NCBI GenBank assembly: GCA_023078555.1 | Contig: CM041198.1 | Span: 11,971,874 to 12,035,873, forward strand | Direction of reading: 5' to 3' | Length of the DNA: 64,000 nucleotides | Source: Ulva prolifera | Taxonomy: Eukaryota; Chlorophyta; Ulvophyceae; Ulvales; Ulvaceae | In this document: piece after piece, positions 1-11,397 of the stretch | How positions within the stretch are numbered: the stretch's first letter is position 1 | Layout of the letters: each line of letters starts with the position of its first letter | Notes under the pieces: generated by a model | Told to the model about the DNA's origin: nothing | What the model saw: the letters and a program-made list of their open reading frames with translations, nothing else | Databases searched by the model: none | Program-made: the position numbers and the translations under genes

Positions 1-613
1 TCTAGAAGCAATGACAATGCCCCCAACTACTGGAATCAAGGCGGCATAGGTTGCAGCCGATTCGCGCTTCCTCAGTATTAAATAGCTGCCGACGGCAGTA
101 AAAAAAGGCGTTGTAGCGCTGATTGCTTGACTGAAGGAGACTGGAATGTACTTCAATGATGTGTTCCCAAACACGACGGAGAAGCAAAACACAGCCGACA
201 GCACCTGCATGACTGCAGATGTGATGACCCAGAAGCGGCATAGTGGTCGCCACATAGTGGGGGCCATGTTCACATGATTGATGCATGACCGATCCACTGA
301 CATAAGCAGCACCCAAAAGTGGTCCTTCTTTGCCCTCTTGGCCACACGCATGATGCATGTCTGCCTAGACGTTTGCGGAGCATACAGCGATCTTTAAGAA
401 CTGGACTTTGGTGCGGCATCTTTCGATTTGCATCATCCCAGTCACGTGAAGCATTGCACAGAATATCGTGCATGTCACCATGTTTAACCAAGTCAGCAGG
501 AACGGGTAGCGCAAGCCAAAATTTGAAAGCAGAGCCTTGTTTGTAAACGCTACCAGCATATTACACGTATACCATGTCGCAACCGCCACTGACACCAATC
601 CTGCTGGTGCCAT
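1..613 (-). CDS. TPT/DMT-family membrane carrier (nucleotide-sugar or triose-phosphate translocator type), 3' end outside window
   Basis: Two exons are visible, 613-386 and 204-1, joined across an intron with donor GTATGC and acceptor TGCAG; both exons are in phase 0. The start is the ATG at 613. The protein begins with a first membrane segment followed by the TPT signature ([19 protein letters not shown]), and after the splice reads [17 protein letters not shown] and [20 protein letters not shown], the repeat-2 core of plant TPT-like carriers of the At5g04160/At3g10290 type. The visible part gives about 144 residues; the family is usually 300-400, so roughly half lies beyond position 1. Family members are multi-pass antiporters of sugar phosphates or nucleotide sugars in plastid or Golgi membranes. 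The substrate cannot be read from this fragment. Confidence 0.9.
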
Positions 614-1225
614 AGTCTCTCTTGCTTAAGCTTAGGAGTTTTGGCTGCAACAAGCGACGGATTTGCAGACATGACGGAATACTGAACGGCAGCGTCCCTA
701 GGTCCCCGTGCAACCGACCACGTGCGATTGCCGTAAGGGCATGAAGGCAAACTACACGCAGATCATGCGATGCTGCCTATCAAATCGAGCAATCTTCATC
801 TTGAGAGCGGCTGATGATTGTATTGCGGTGTACTGCGGTGCATGTGCCCCTTGAAACCACCACCTCCGCCAAGCTTACCTGTCACGCGGTCTGGAGCAGA
901 ATCACCGTCCATACAAGCGAGGCGCACGTCGTAAAGGCGCCCTGATGTAGCATGCTGCATTTGCTAGTACTTGCTGCATGTAGCAAATAGCCAAGCTTAC
1001 GTGTGAGTCTTCTCGTTGTGCCTTGCCTGCATCTGGTGTGTGCCCCAGCAAGCGCCAGCTTCAAATGTTTTTCGTCTGTCCTTGGCGACACTGATCAATG
1101 TATCAAACGGATATATCTTTTAAGCAGTGTAGGCGTAGGAAAAATAAGGTGTGCGATGCTCCTTGTTGCTGACAACAAGTCCGTCGCTGCAAACAACGTC
1201 TCGTCAATTTTCATCTCCCAAGCAG
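614..1225. other. intergenic, divergent 5' region between TPT carrier and haspin
   Basis: About 600 bases between two genes transcribed away from each other, so it should hold both promoters. I see no convincing TATA box. A short frame from the ATG near 1156 could be the first haspin exon, but its junction to 1226 would need the unusual donor GTCTCG, so the haspin start is left open. Confidence 0.4.
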
Positions 1226-4200
1226 GTCGAGCCAGATGAAGCAGACGATCGCAACTTCGTTTTGCACCCAATCGTCAATCCAAAACCCGAGATTGCTTCC
1301 GTTATTGGCTGCAAGCCTCTTACAACGGTTCCTGCGAAACCAAGACGGAAACCGGCCTTGCCGTGGCGCTCTTCGGCAGCAAGGGCAGAGCGTGATAAGC
1401 TGATCCACTACTTTGAAGAGGTTCGCTGTGTCTACTCTCGAGGCACTCTGTTCGCTCTGAGAGCAAGAGCAATGCATGCAGTCAACAACGTGCGAGCACT
1501 GTGGTGCAGACACGCAAGACAAAGGATGTCATTGCGCCCGACACCTCTCCAGGCTCTAAAACAGCGGAAAATGTTCCGGAATGTCCAGAATACTGCGTTT
1601 ATGACTCCGATACCCCATGTGTGGAAGAGCCCTCCTGTCCTGTGACTGGCGCCCAGCCGTCTTGCCCATCCCAAGACCGTCCTCCAGCGTGCTCCGTTCT
1701 GCATCAAGACCCAAGTAGTGATGCTGGGATCTGCTTGTCGGCACCCGCCCATGCGGGATCGCCGCTCCCTTGTGTGAATGCACCACCAGAGGCTCACTGG
1801 AGTACAAGGGACATCCGCCAAGCTGTGTCCCCCAGCTCTTCCGGCGACGAAATGGAGGCTGCAACGCCTCAAGACTGCGCCCTTGCTTCTGACAGCAACG
1901 AACTTGCTGGTAATGGCAGGCAGTCCTCTGGCATTTGTTCATCTGTGCACGACGGTGGACCCTTCTGCGATGATGCAGAACTTCGGATCAACTTTAACGC
2001 TGCTACTGCTGCTTCATCTCCATGTGAACGCTCGCACACGGCAGCACAGGTCTTTGGCCTTGAACAGGGACTCACTGGTGGCAGGTCCAGGCTGGTGAGG
2101 CAGGGTTCGTTGCCTTCCTCCCCCTGCACTGTGTCATTGGATACAAGCATGCCTGCCGAGCCCTTCCCAAGCAGATCACGCGGAAGCAGCAGCAGCTCAG
2201 CCCCATTTTGCAATGCATACAACGGGACACCACATGAACGTCACCAGCCCGATGCCTGCGCAACGGATTCTCCAAGATCAAGGACATTTGTGCAGCCACC
2301 CCCTGAGGGCGGCAGCACCGCGCCGGAGGACACTTGCCGCATTGAAAGACAATCAGCTACCCTGGAGTTTTTTTGCACCCCAGCCCGTGATGCGTTGGGG
2401 ACTGTGAGCCACGACAGGCCCAGCCCAACGCCTGCGCGTGACAGCCCTCCTCCTGGCCCACTGTTGGGTGCACCTCGCATGTCTCCCTCTGCCATCACAC
2501 CTCCCAACGCCACCACCACTGCAGCCACCGACATTGCTCCCAGCGCTGCTGTCAGCCCACCATCCTGCGCAGCTTTCACACAGCCCAGCTGCACAACACC
2601 CTGTCTGGTGGAAGCCCTGGCAAGTCCACAGTCCAACCATCCAGGTCCTCTTGCCCACAGCAGCCTTGCTATGCCTTGCAGCTCACAGGATCAGCCCTCA
2701 GAGGTAGGACAGGCGAGCGCGCAGAGCAGCTTTGCTGGCAGAGGCACAGCCGCGGCGCCAGATGGCCTGACCAAGCGTGCATCATGCCACATGCACTCGG
2801 TGTCCAGTGCACTAGATGTGTTCTCTACCCCACAGCTGTCCTTGCCGTCTGCTGAAGCGGCTGGCGCAGAGCCCTCAATGTCGGCGTCACCCGCCCGCAA
2901 CACGCCCACACCAAATGATAAGGCTCCAGCCTTGGCTGTAGATGGGGACACAAAACAAGACTTGGATTCGACGCAGCCGAGAGATTTGTTTAAGGCCCTA
3001 ACGTCACATATGCCCAGCGAGCACAGGCGCGCCAAAGCACGTGCATCGGTGTCGTTTGCCAGCCACTCTCTCGTGTCGTTGCCCAATTTTAAAACGCCGT
3101 ATGGCAGCGCAGCAGGCAAGCGCCGCCCACGCGGCAGCGTGTGCCGCCCGGCTCTGCTTGCTTTGCCTGATGCGTGCCCCTGCAGAGGCCCGAGTCACGT
3201 CGAGGTCATCCCTGAGGCAAGCATCTGCAGTGCTGAGGAGGAGGAGGCGTCATTGTGCCACACAGGCTCGCCTGAGGTCCTCTCCCCGCTTGCACAAGCA
3301 CTGGAGGCCTGTGGGCAGGTGCGCCGTCCATGAACTGCGGACTCGCCTGGACACTTGTCCTGTTCGATTGCTTTCACTGGGACTGGCAGGCCTCGCTGTT
3401 GCTCTGGCTGCAGATGCACGCTGCATCGTGACTCATTGTTAGGATGGCTGTTACAGCGTGACCGGCGCGACAGTTATCTTTTCGCAGCCGCCTTACATGG
3501 CGACAGGCTTCACAGTTCTGATGTCTACGTAGCGAGAGACCTCCAGAGCTTTTTCAACACCAGAGAAGGTCACAGAACCTTCTAGGGCATCTACAAAACT
3601 TGATGCGTTTTTCATGCGCGCATTAAGCTTGCGTGATGTTTAGCTAGCCTGTGTTTCATGGACAAACCAGGTCACTCAGGCCCATGCATGCTCCACCCGC
3701 ACAAATTCACCACACCATACTGACAACACAAGCATTGATGCTTGTGTTCTCAATACGCTGAGGTGGTCTGTTGTCGTGTAGAGCATGAGCAGACCGTATC
3801 GATATCCTCAGTTGCTGCATATTGTCATGCTGCCGTGATGACATCTGTTGTACCCTGCCATGCTGCAGGTCCTCTATGTTGAGGTGCTGTTGCGGGCACA
3901 AGCACGGCAACAACTGTCGTTGTTGTGCAAGTACAGACACTTCAGCTGTGCAGCCTCACCCGGAAGCTTGTGCAGGACGAAGTCAAGGACTTTACGGAGT
4001 GCATGCAGCAGCGCTATGGCTGCGCAGACATCCAGAAGCTCGGGGAGGGATCTTTCAAGGAGGTGTTCCGCTGCGATGATGACGTGGTCTGTGTCATCCC
4101 CATCGAGGGGGACATCATACTCAATCGTGAGGCTCAGCCGAGTGCCCTCAAGATCTTGCCTGAGCTGGTTGCACACAAGGAGCTCTCCCGGCTCCGGGAG

Positions 4201-5613
4201 CCCACTGCACCTTGTGGAGACCCCGCTGGTGCGCCCCCGATCGCCGACCACGTGCGGTCTGTTGTCACTCTGTGGGTCCTGTGTCCAACATGTTGGGCAG
4301 GTGCAAGTTGGGACTGTGCAGCAGGGAGATCTCACACTTGAATCTGCTGCAGGGATGACAAGTCAATGCGCAGCATTTGTGGATGTCATGGGGTGCATGC
4401 TTCTGCGTGGAGAGTACTACCGCCCGTTTGAAGAGGCGTGGAAGTACTTCAAGAAGCATGCCAATGCAGGTGATGCAGAAAATGAAGACCCCACCAACCT
4501 GCCTGAAGACCAGCTCTTCTTGATCTTGATCATTGAACACGGAGGGACGCCGCTTGAAAAAGCAATGCCACGTGACTTTGATGAAATGAAGAGCATCATA
4601 CTTCAGGTTCGGTCCAGGTTGCTTAAAGTGGCCTGAGTCATGCATGCTATATAAGCAGTCTCGGCTCACAATTACCGCTGCGTAGGTGACACTGGCGTTG
4701 GCAGTGGCTGAAACATGCCACGAGTTCGAGCACAGGGACCTGCACTGGGGCAACATGTGCGAACGTCTCCAGCCCACGATGCAATCTGAACTTCGGTGTA
4801 AGATAATTGATGATGAAGAACGAACGCTGCTTGCAGACTCATCCAGAATGTGGACAAGGAAAATGAGGAGCAGCGTTTCCGAGTGGAAGGCAAGCAATAT
4901 GTGGTGGAGAGTCGTGGGGGTAAAGTATGCATCATTGACTTCACGCTCTGCCGCCTGACATCGCCTGAAGGGGGTATTCTTGCTGCCCAGCTTGATGAGT
5001 TGGATTGGCTATTTGGCATTGAGGTACGGCATTGAATCGCCGATCCTGTGGAGCATGTGACCAATCGTGGGATTGCTGTGTTGTTGGGCAGAAACATGAC
5101 TGGCAACCCACCAGACGGTGGATCTGGTTCCCGTGCACTGTGAGCTACGGTGGCAGCTGTGCTGTCGTCGTTGTTCTGGATGCCACAAACGCTTTGATAT
5201 GTGATAGGAAATCCAAGGGGACACATACCGTCGGATGAAGGCGGCAGCAGCAGCGGTGTGGCAGACTCAAGATGACCCTGACTTGCGCTGGAACCATTTT
5301 ACCCCTGGAACGAATGTCGCTTGGATTAGATATTTGTTTGAGTTGTTGCCCCAAAAAATGGACAAGTCGCATAAGCAATGGAGGAAGCTGATGAGAAAGG
5401 AGGAGAAGCAAAGCCTGAGTGAATTCAGGTAAGGCAACCAAGCCATATGCAATGAGCCAAAAGAGCTGTTGACCTGTGTTGCATACACCTGCCATCTCTA
5501 CACTGCTGACGATTGGTGAGTAGTGCAGGAGGCTTTTCCGGTCAGGAGATTTCTCGAGCTGCAGGGAGCTCCTTGCTCACCCGTTTTTCAGTAGTGCCTT
5601 GATGGAGCAGTGA
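1226..5613 (+). CDS. HASPIN: haspin (histone H3 Thr3) kinase, with long disordered N-terminus; first exon not located
   Basis: Exons in phase: 1226-1420, 1510-3318, about 3946-4228, 4353-4606, 4686-4795, 4837-5023, 5208-5428, 5529-5613. The 603-codon exon is Ser/Pro-rich and disordered; it ends LEACGQ at donor GTGCGC, matching the CGQ just before the plant haspin kinase domain. The kinase part shows the glycine loop KLGEGSFKEVFR, IPIEGD, ILPELVAHKELSRLREP, EHGGTPLEK, the catalytic EFEHRDLHWGN, the haspin-type IIDFTL in place of DFG, DTYRRMK and the FTPGTNVAWIRYL element. The C-terminus is CRELLAHPFFSSALMEQ. Haspin phosphorylates H3 Thr3 in mitosis and recruits the chromosomal passenger complex. 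Odd: the usual VAIK/VCKI lysine is absent (VVCVIPIEG). The intron 4796-4836 is only 41 nt. The kinase call is firm; the joining of the N-terminal exons is inference from phase and the CGQ motif. Confidence 0.9.
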
Positions 5614-5804
5614 CCAACAGTGGGAATGATGGTTGTGATGAATGCCTGAAGATATCTGCATGTAGGCCCAGGACCTCATTCCTGGTGCTAAATTCGATAA
5701 ATCACTGCAGCTTGTCTGTATTTGAGGAAGTAACCGCTTGATTCACATGATAGATCGTCTACAGTGTTGATTACAGACGCCCTCAGGTTTAAACATTGAC
5801 TGTA

Positions 5805-6593
5805 TCATGTTGGGCCCGGGTCATGACATATTTCTCGTATGCTGTCATGCGGGCTCTCAGCTCCCTCCTCCTGAGATATTCGCAGTGCATTGTCGAGTTG
5901 TGCCTCAATGGCAGCAGTTGGCCTTGCATCGTCCCTATCAACATGCACAGACTGCCCCTGGCTCGCCCGATCTTCATGCGCTCCGTCCTCGAAGCTGTCT
6001 GTTCCAGAATCCTCCTCCGACTCCGAGGGTGGCATGTCATATCGCCTCCCCTCAGGCACCTCAACTGGCCTTCGTCCTAAATTATCAAGGTAATCCTGCT
6101 GCGTTGCAATGACCTCCTGAGCAGTCTTACAGTTTGCGTAGAGGTCTAGCAGCTCTGAATTGAGCTCAAAGAAGCTGTGTCCCCAAGTGAACTTTGACAG
6201 CACGATCGAAGCTGAGTCGGGAAACCCACAGATGTACAACGCTGCAGCGAAGGCCTCGGCGCAAGATAGCTTACACGGCCGCCCGTAGTTTACTGGGTTT
6301 GCTGCCACCAGCCAGGGCAGCAGGCGTGCAGCCTGCCCGCGAATCTTTGAGAATGGCACCTCTTCCAAGCGATTCCAGGAACAATCAACAACTGCCAGAC
6401 CTTTGCCGGCGATGAGTGGCGCATCCTCCAGTGATACACTCTGCTGCCCCATGGGGCTCAGAATGACACCTCCCCACGTCTTCCCCAGCTTGATCTCACT
6501 GACAAGCCTTGCACGCACCAGCTTTGTGCCGGAGCAGCGCCTTTTGTCGCATTGACCCAAATCCTGCGGACCACGTGCACACGTGTCGCTCAA
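5805..6593 (-). CDS. TSR3: TSR3, 18S rRNA aminocarboxypropyltransferase
   Basis: The open frame gives 262 residues and ends at 5805. It carries the whole TSR3 core: DLGQCDKRRCSGTKL, LGKTWGGVILSPMG, GLAVVDCSWNRLEEVPF, KIRGQAARLLPWLVAANPVNYGRP, CAEAFAAALYICGF, KFTWGHSFFELN. TSR3 transfers the aminocarboxypropyl group of SAM to the hypermodified uridine of 18S rRNA late in 40S maturation. The C-terminal 80 residues are acidic and low in complexity, as in other TSR3 proteins. The frame has no ATG before the core: it opens at a TTG at 6593, and a good acceptor (CCGCAG) stands just before DLGQC. A short 5' exon is therefore probably missing from this model; I could not find it upstream. The 3' end faces haspin, 191 bp away. 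Confidence 0.93.
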   Translation of the reverse strand: MSDTCARGPQDLGQCDKRRCSGTKLVRARLVSEIKLGKTWGGVILSPMGQQSVSLEDAPLIAGKGLAVVDCSWNRLEEVPFSKIRGQAARLLPWLVAANPVNYGRPCKLSCAEAFAAALYICGFPDSASIVLSKFTWGHSFFELNSELLDLYANCKTAQEVIATQQDYLDNLGRRPVEVPEGRRYDMPPSESEEDSGTDSFEDGAHEDRASQGQSVHVDRDDARPTAAIEAQLDNALRISQEEGAESPHDSIREICHDPGPT

Positions 6594-7419
6594 GCACCTC
6601 CTAGACCACGAGCAGTTCCGGGCAGATATTATGCATGTACACGGGCTTCCGAATGCTGTTTGGCTGGGCTGAATATGTTATGAGGCGTTCAGAGGCACAC
6701 CCACATTGCAAGACTGACGGACAGATCGTCCTGTTCGCTTGGACTGGCATCTCGATCCCCTGCTGGCATCACGGGCCGTCTATACCGGCCCCCACGCGGC
6801 ATGCTCTACCGACTTCTGCTTACCGCAGGAGTCTGAGTCAGGTTTGAACTAAACTGCAAGGAGCCAGTTGTTGCGATGTAGCTTCAGATCACCTGCAGCT
6901 AGGGAGATGAGGCAGGACGTGTCGCGAACGCAAGGACGCTGCGCCTCCGTGCAGGCACAGCGCATCCACGATGCGACCAGCATGCAGAGCGTATGTGCAC
7001 TTGATTTGAGCAAGGGAAAGTACAGAATCATTGTCGCTGTCCTCGTGGCGCGAACTTGGTTGGCTGCAGAATGGCTTCCGGTGCGCTGACAGCAACTTGG
7101 CTGTTGCCACCTCGAGGCAGCACCGAAAACCCCATTCTAACTCATGATCATGCGATGAACAGACAAATTGCGACCGAGGCACCTTTTCCAGCTCTCAAAG
7201 TGCACGATCGCGGATGTGCGACAATGCCACATAACCAGTCCTCTGACAAGACAGCTGCACACGATTCGTGACACAACTCTCTGCCAGGTTGATAATGAGA
7301 CGCCTCTATATCTGCTGTTCACCTGCGTAGAAGTGATCCTGTCCAGATGCTATGCAACGTCACTAAAGTATCCGACTCATGTTCTCTAAGCTCCAGTATG
7401 TACACTGACATCAGACCAA
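6594..7419. other. gap between TSR3 and the SNAPC4 3' end
   Basis: About 800 bases. It must hold the missing first exon and promoter of TSR3 (minus strand), but no frame here joins convincingly to it. No repeats or further genes seen. Confidence 0.4.
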
Positions 7420-10400
7420 CTAGCTGTCTGGGAGGAGCTTGCTTGTGAGCTTCCGCGTGCGTACACTCCTGCGACTCCCTGCGCTTGCATGTGACTGAGC
7501 ACAGGCTGCCAGGACCTCAACATCCCCAGCGAACGGCGACCGCTCCGCCTGTGCCGCTTCAGCGTTACCGGGGGCTTGCACTACCGCTGCCTGCTGCGTG
7601 ACCTTTGAACCCCAGCTGGGTGGCTCAGCTGCCACAGTCGCAGCAGCACAAGCATTAGGCGCCCCTGCCCGGTCCTCTGCGCCCAAATTTGCCATGTTTG
7701 GCAAACCATTCCCGGCGCGTTCGGCCTTCGGGGCTCGCCTGCGCTTCATGGGGGGCACCTCAGCTGGGGCAGCATCAGGCTCCTCCTGCGTGCCCCAATT
7801 CAATCCCGCCCGCTCGACGAGAACGCCAGCCGCACAGCTGGGCACACCCGGCACTGCAGTCGCCCCTGCGGCCCCTTCAGCCCCGGCAGCACTCGCGCCA
7901 CCGCCGTTTTCTAACTGCAGCAACCCCACGGGATCGGTGCGGGGCTGCTTCGGCTTCCGCACCCGCGGTGGCCGTGGCGGCGGTGCTGCTGCTGCAGCCA
8001 GCTCCTGGCGCCACTGCGGCATGCGCCGGCGCACCCGCAGCAGCCCGCGCTCGTGCAGGCTGCGGATGCGCGCCCTGCGCCGCTCGGCGCACGTGTGCAC
8101 GTCTTGCAGCCAGCGGCCCTCCAGCATTGCACCATTCACCTGCATCGCCCACGCGCGCTCCACGCAGCCGGGCACCCCGCTCTCTGCGTCCACAGGCGCA
8201 CTGCCCGCAGCCGCAGCGCCGTCACCTGCACCACCGGGGCCCCCGCGAGGGGTTACGGCATCTGTCTGGTCGTCGCGCTGCGCCCCCTCGGCTGCAGGAT
8301 CCGCAGGGGCTGCAGCTGCCGAGCCAGCTTTCCGCACGCGCAGAAGATTCACCACAGCTGCGGCCACAGGGTGCGCATCAACCTGGACATGTGGCAACGC
8401 GATGGGAGTCGGTGCATGGTCGCTAGGGTCATTGCTGCAGTCCCCTGCACCCGCAGCCTCCTCTGCGGCCACAGCATCAGGGTCCGGCTCCGCCATCTCA
8501 GCGGCCGGCATGTCGTCCTCCACCTCCAGCCCCCCCGGCGTGGCCCGCAGCCCCGCCAGCACCCGCAGAAACCGGGACTGCCGCAGCAGCTCAGGGGGGT
8601 CGCCGGCTGGCGCGGGGGCTGGAGGGCCGCCGGGGGCGCCGCGGTGCGGGGGCGGTGCGGCAGGCCGGATCGAGAGCCCGCGCTCCGCCGCCCACTCCTG
8701 CAGCTTGAGCCGCCGCTTGTCCTCGACCGTCATGAGTGCGTCAGGGTTCTCCGAGGCAAAGCGGAACTGCCCCTCCACGCTCGCGCGCTCCGGCAGTCCG
8801 GCAAAGTGCAGCCGCCGCACGAGCAGCTTGCTCTTGCGCTTGCAGTCCTCCACGGTGAGCTGCACGCCCGCGGCCTCCGACACGTCCCGTGCCACGGCCA
8901 CCCAGTTCGGGCTGCGGGTGCCCACGCAGTGCTTCGCCCGCACCTCCAGCAGCTTGAGCTCCACGTCGCGCTGCCACACGGAGGCCATGTCGCGGACGTG
9001 GCGGCTGGCGAGGAATATGTAGTGCTCGGCGCACTGCCGCGGCGTGCGGCCCGGCACGTGCTCCGCCACCTGGAGGTGCTCGCAGATCAGACCCACGCAG
9101 CATGCATGTGCGCGTTCCGAGTGGCCTCCGCCGCACAGACTGGCGGCGCATGCAACTTCTTCTCTCCGGTCAGCCACTCGCACGTTGTTCGGGCTTCATG
9201 CATCATTTGTAACACGTCACCCAGGGGCAGGAGGCGCACCTTGGACCAGCGGTCGCCGTGTGCCGCGACGGCCGCGCGGAGCGCCGCCGACTCCTGCGGG
9301 GTGAAGGCGCCGCGGAGCGCGTGCGTGTTCTGCAGGTGGCAGAAGCGGTGCTGGCAGGCCTCCGCTGAGACCCCCCCTCCGACGGCATGCGCCACATGCT
9401 GCACACATGCACACGCCCTCGGCTGCAGTCTCGCACATTCCACCGTGCACCCGTGCGAGGGTCCAACGACGCCCATGCAACCGCGTGCGGCGTGCAGCGC
9501 GATACCGTTGTGCTGTGCAGGGCATGCCAGGCCTGTACACGTCAAACAAGCCGAGGGCACATGGCAGCTGCTCGTACGCACTCAGTGAGTTGCGCGGCTG
9601 TTTCATTCCAGGTCCGCTGCCCCGTGCACCTCCCCTGCCTGCAGCAGCTCGCCAAGACTGCAGGGGCTGGCCCCAGCGATGCCGGGCCACGCATCATGCA
9701 CACCAGTGTCCATGCAAGGCCCTGCGCTGCACGCATCCAGCACAGGCCCGCACCAGCCACGACACCCGGCGGCGCTTGTTCGACATGCCTGTCAGGTCGA
9801 CCGCAGCCTTGATCAGCTTCGCGTCCAGCCCCGCATCCCACGCTTCCGCGCCGTCAGAGCCAGCAGCTTCGCGCTCCGCGGCGTGGCAGCACTGCAGCAG
9901 GCGCCAGGCCGGCCAGCGCAGGCCGACGTCGGCAGCGACCGCCTCCCAGTTGTGGCGGCCGTGCCGCTCGATCGCGGCCCGCAGCGCCGCCTGCTCCTCC
10001 GCGGACAGCGGCCGCTGAAAGTCCTGGGTGAAGCGTGCGTGCATGTGCGCATGGAAGTGCACCTTACAGTCGTCGGCGGCCCTGCACAGCAGCTCCACCG
10101 CGCCTGGTTTGTTCATCCTGCAGCGTCAATCACGGCACAGACACGGCCGCCTGGAGGATACCTCCGCACGATGCGCGCCTTGGGCATGTGGGACTGCTCA
10201 GCCGGAGGTGTCAAGTTCTGATCAGAATTTGGCGAGTACATCCATGTTGCCTGTGCGTGACCTCAGGCAGATGTGTCCACCAGTGGAGCGACCCAACCTG
10301 GCGCTGGTGACACGCTGCCATCAGTGAATGGAATGGTAGAGGCAGGCAACGCCCGAGTGGAACTCTCACCTGTCCTGCAGCTGCTGTGACACAGCCTGCC

Positions 10401-11397
10401 AGTCGGTGCGGGAGAACTGCTCCGCCTGTCGCAGCGCCTCGGGGTCATCGGCACTCACCCCCTTCAGCGCCGCCAGGTCACGCAGGAGCTCTGGCTTCAG
10501 GGCCGCGGCAGACTCCCCGCTGTTGACACGGCGCTGGAAGGCGTCGGTGATGTGGGACTGGCGCTGAGCAATGACCTGGCTGCGGATGGCCTGCCTCAGC
10601 TGCAGCTTCTCAGCAGGCGTCCACGGCGCCGGCGGGCGTGCCGAAGCAGGGTTGCGCCAGAAGAGCCGGGCGAGGGCGCAAGCATCTTTATTCGGAGCGG
10701 GTGCAGCGCCGCCTCGGCTCCAGAAGCCGCTGACTGGTGGGGCGGGTTCGCCAGTTGAGCTGAGGAATCGGCTGGTGGACGCCCGCTGCTTAGCAATCGC
10801 AGATGAATGGCGCATCTGCCAGGAGAACTGCAGTGAAGCGGCTGGTCTCCCAAGGTTACGGTCAACAGACTGCGCCGCTTTGATGGCTGACATAGTGCTG
10901 TCATTTTCTCTGATTCGGCGCTGGACCTGCACCAAAACGTGGCTGATGGGGTCTGCTCGCTGGTCGAACGCTGCATGTGCACCAGATCATGCGGACAGTG
11001 AGAGCGCACATGCTCGATGATGCGCTGAAGCTTCGAAGCTAAAGTGATGTTTGAGTTCAGTGCCGCATCTACGCGGTGAAGCAGGGTATCTGTGGTAATC
11101 GCTTCGGCATGACCAGCCTGAGCGGCCTGATCAACCTCGTGAACAGCACTGCCCTGGGCGAACTCTTCTCCAGCGAATTCGCTTTCACTACCGTCAGTGA
11201 CGACGTTTTCAGGTTGACCATGCGACGGGGGCGCCTGCACAACACAAAGCTGATTGTCCGCGCACACAAGCACCAAATCCTTCAAGTCGCCAGATTTGAA
11301 AAGATCGCACATCAATTCCACGGACATCTTCGTATTCGTCGCCAAGAACAGCTCGTAGCGCATTTAGTTCGCTGTCAAGCTCATCCAGCAGATCCAT
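7420..11397 (-). CDS. SNAPC4: SNAPC4 (SNAP190)-like Myb protein, snRNA promoter-binding subunit
   Basis: Seven exons join in phase: 11397-11311, 11234-10983, 10926-10370, 10081-9766, 9657-9630 (28-nt microexon), 9364-9240, 9069-7420; product about 1004 residues. The start MDLLDELDSELNAL has an in-frame ATG. In the middle are one half and several full Myb/SANT repeats: WTPAEKLQLRQAI then DWQAVSQQLQDR; LSAEEQAALRAAIERHG with NWEAVAADVG; WDAGLDAKLIKAAVDLTG with SWRAAAGRGAEACQHRF; FTPQESAALRAAVAAHGDRW with VAEHVPGRTPRQCAEHY; and a divergent last repeat (NWVAVARDV). Order, spacing and the segment before the repeats follow human SNAPC4. The C-terminal 400 residues are Ala/Pro-rich with basic patches. 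SNAPc binds the proximal sequence element of snRNA genes for Pol II and Pol III. A generic four-repeat Myb is the alternative, but the third repeat fits SNAPC4 best. Confidence 0.82.

Noticed and set aside
7598..9588. Long plus-strand frames (474 and 511 codons) opposite the SNAPC4 gene
   Set aside because: They are antisense shadows of a GC-rich coding exon; residue content is Arg/Ala/Ser/Cys noise, while the minus frame carries the Myb repeats with correct splice phases.
9364..9775. GC-AG intron joining SNAPC4 exons at ACAG/GCATGT
   Set aside because: Phase allows it, but it would delete helix 2 of a Myb repeat; the GT donor at 9765 with the 28-nt microexon restores the repeat.
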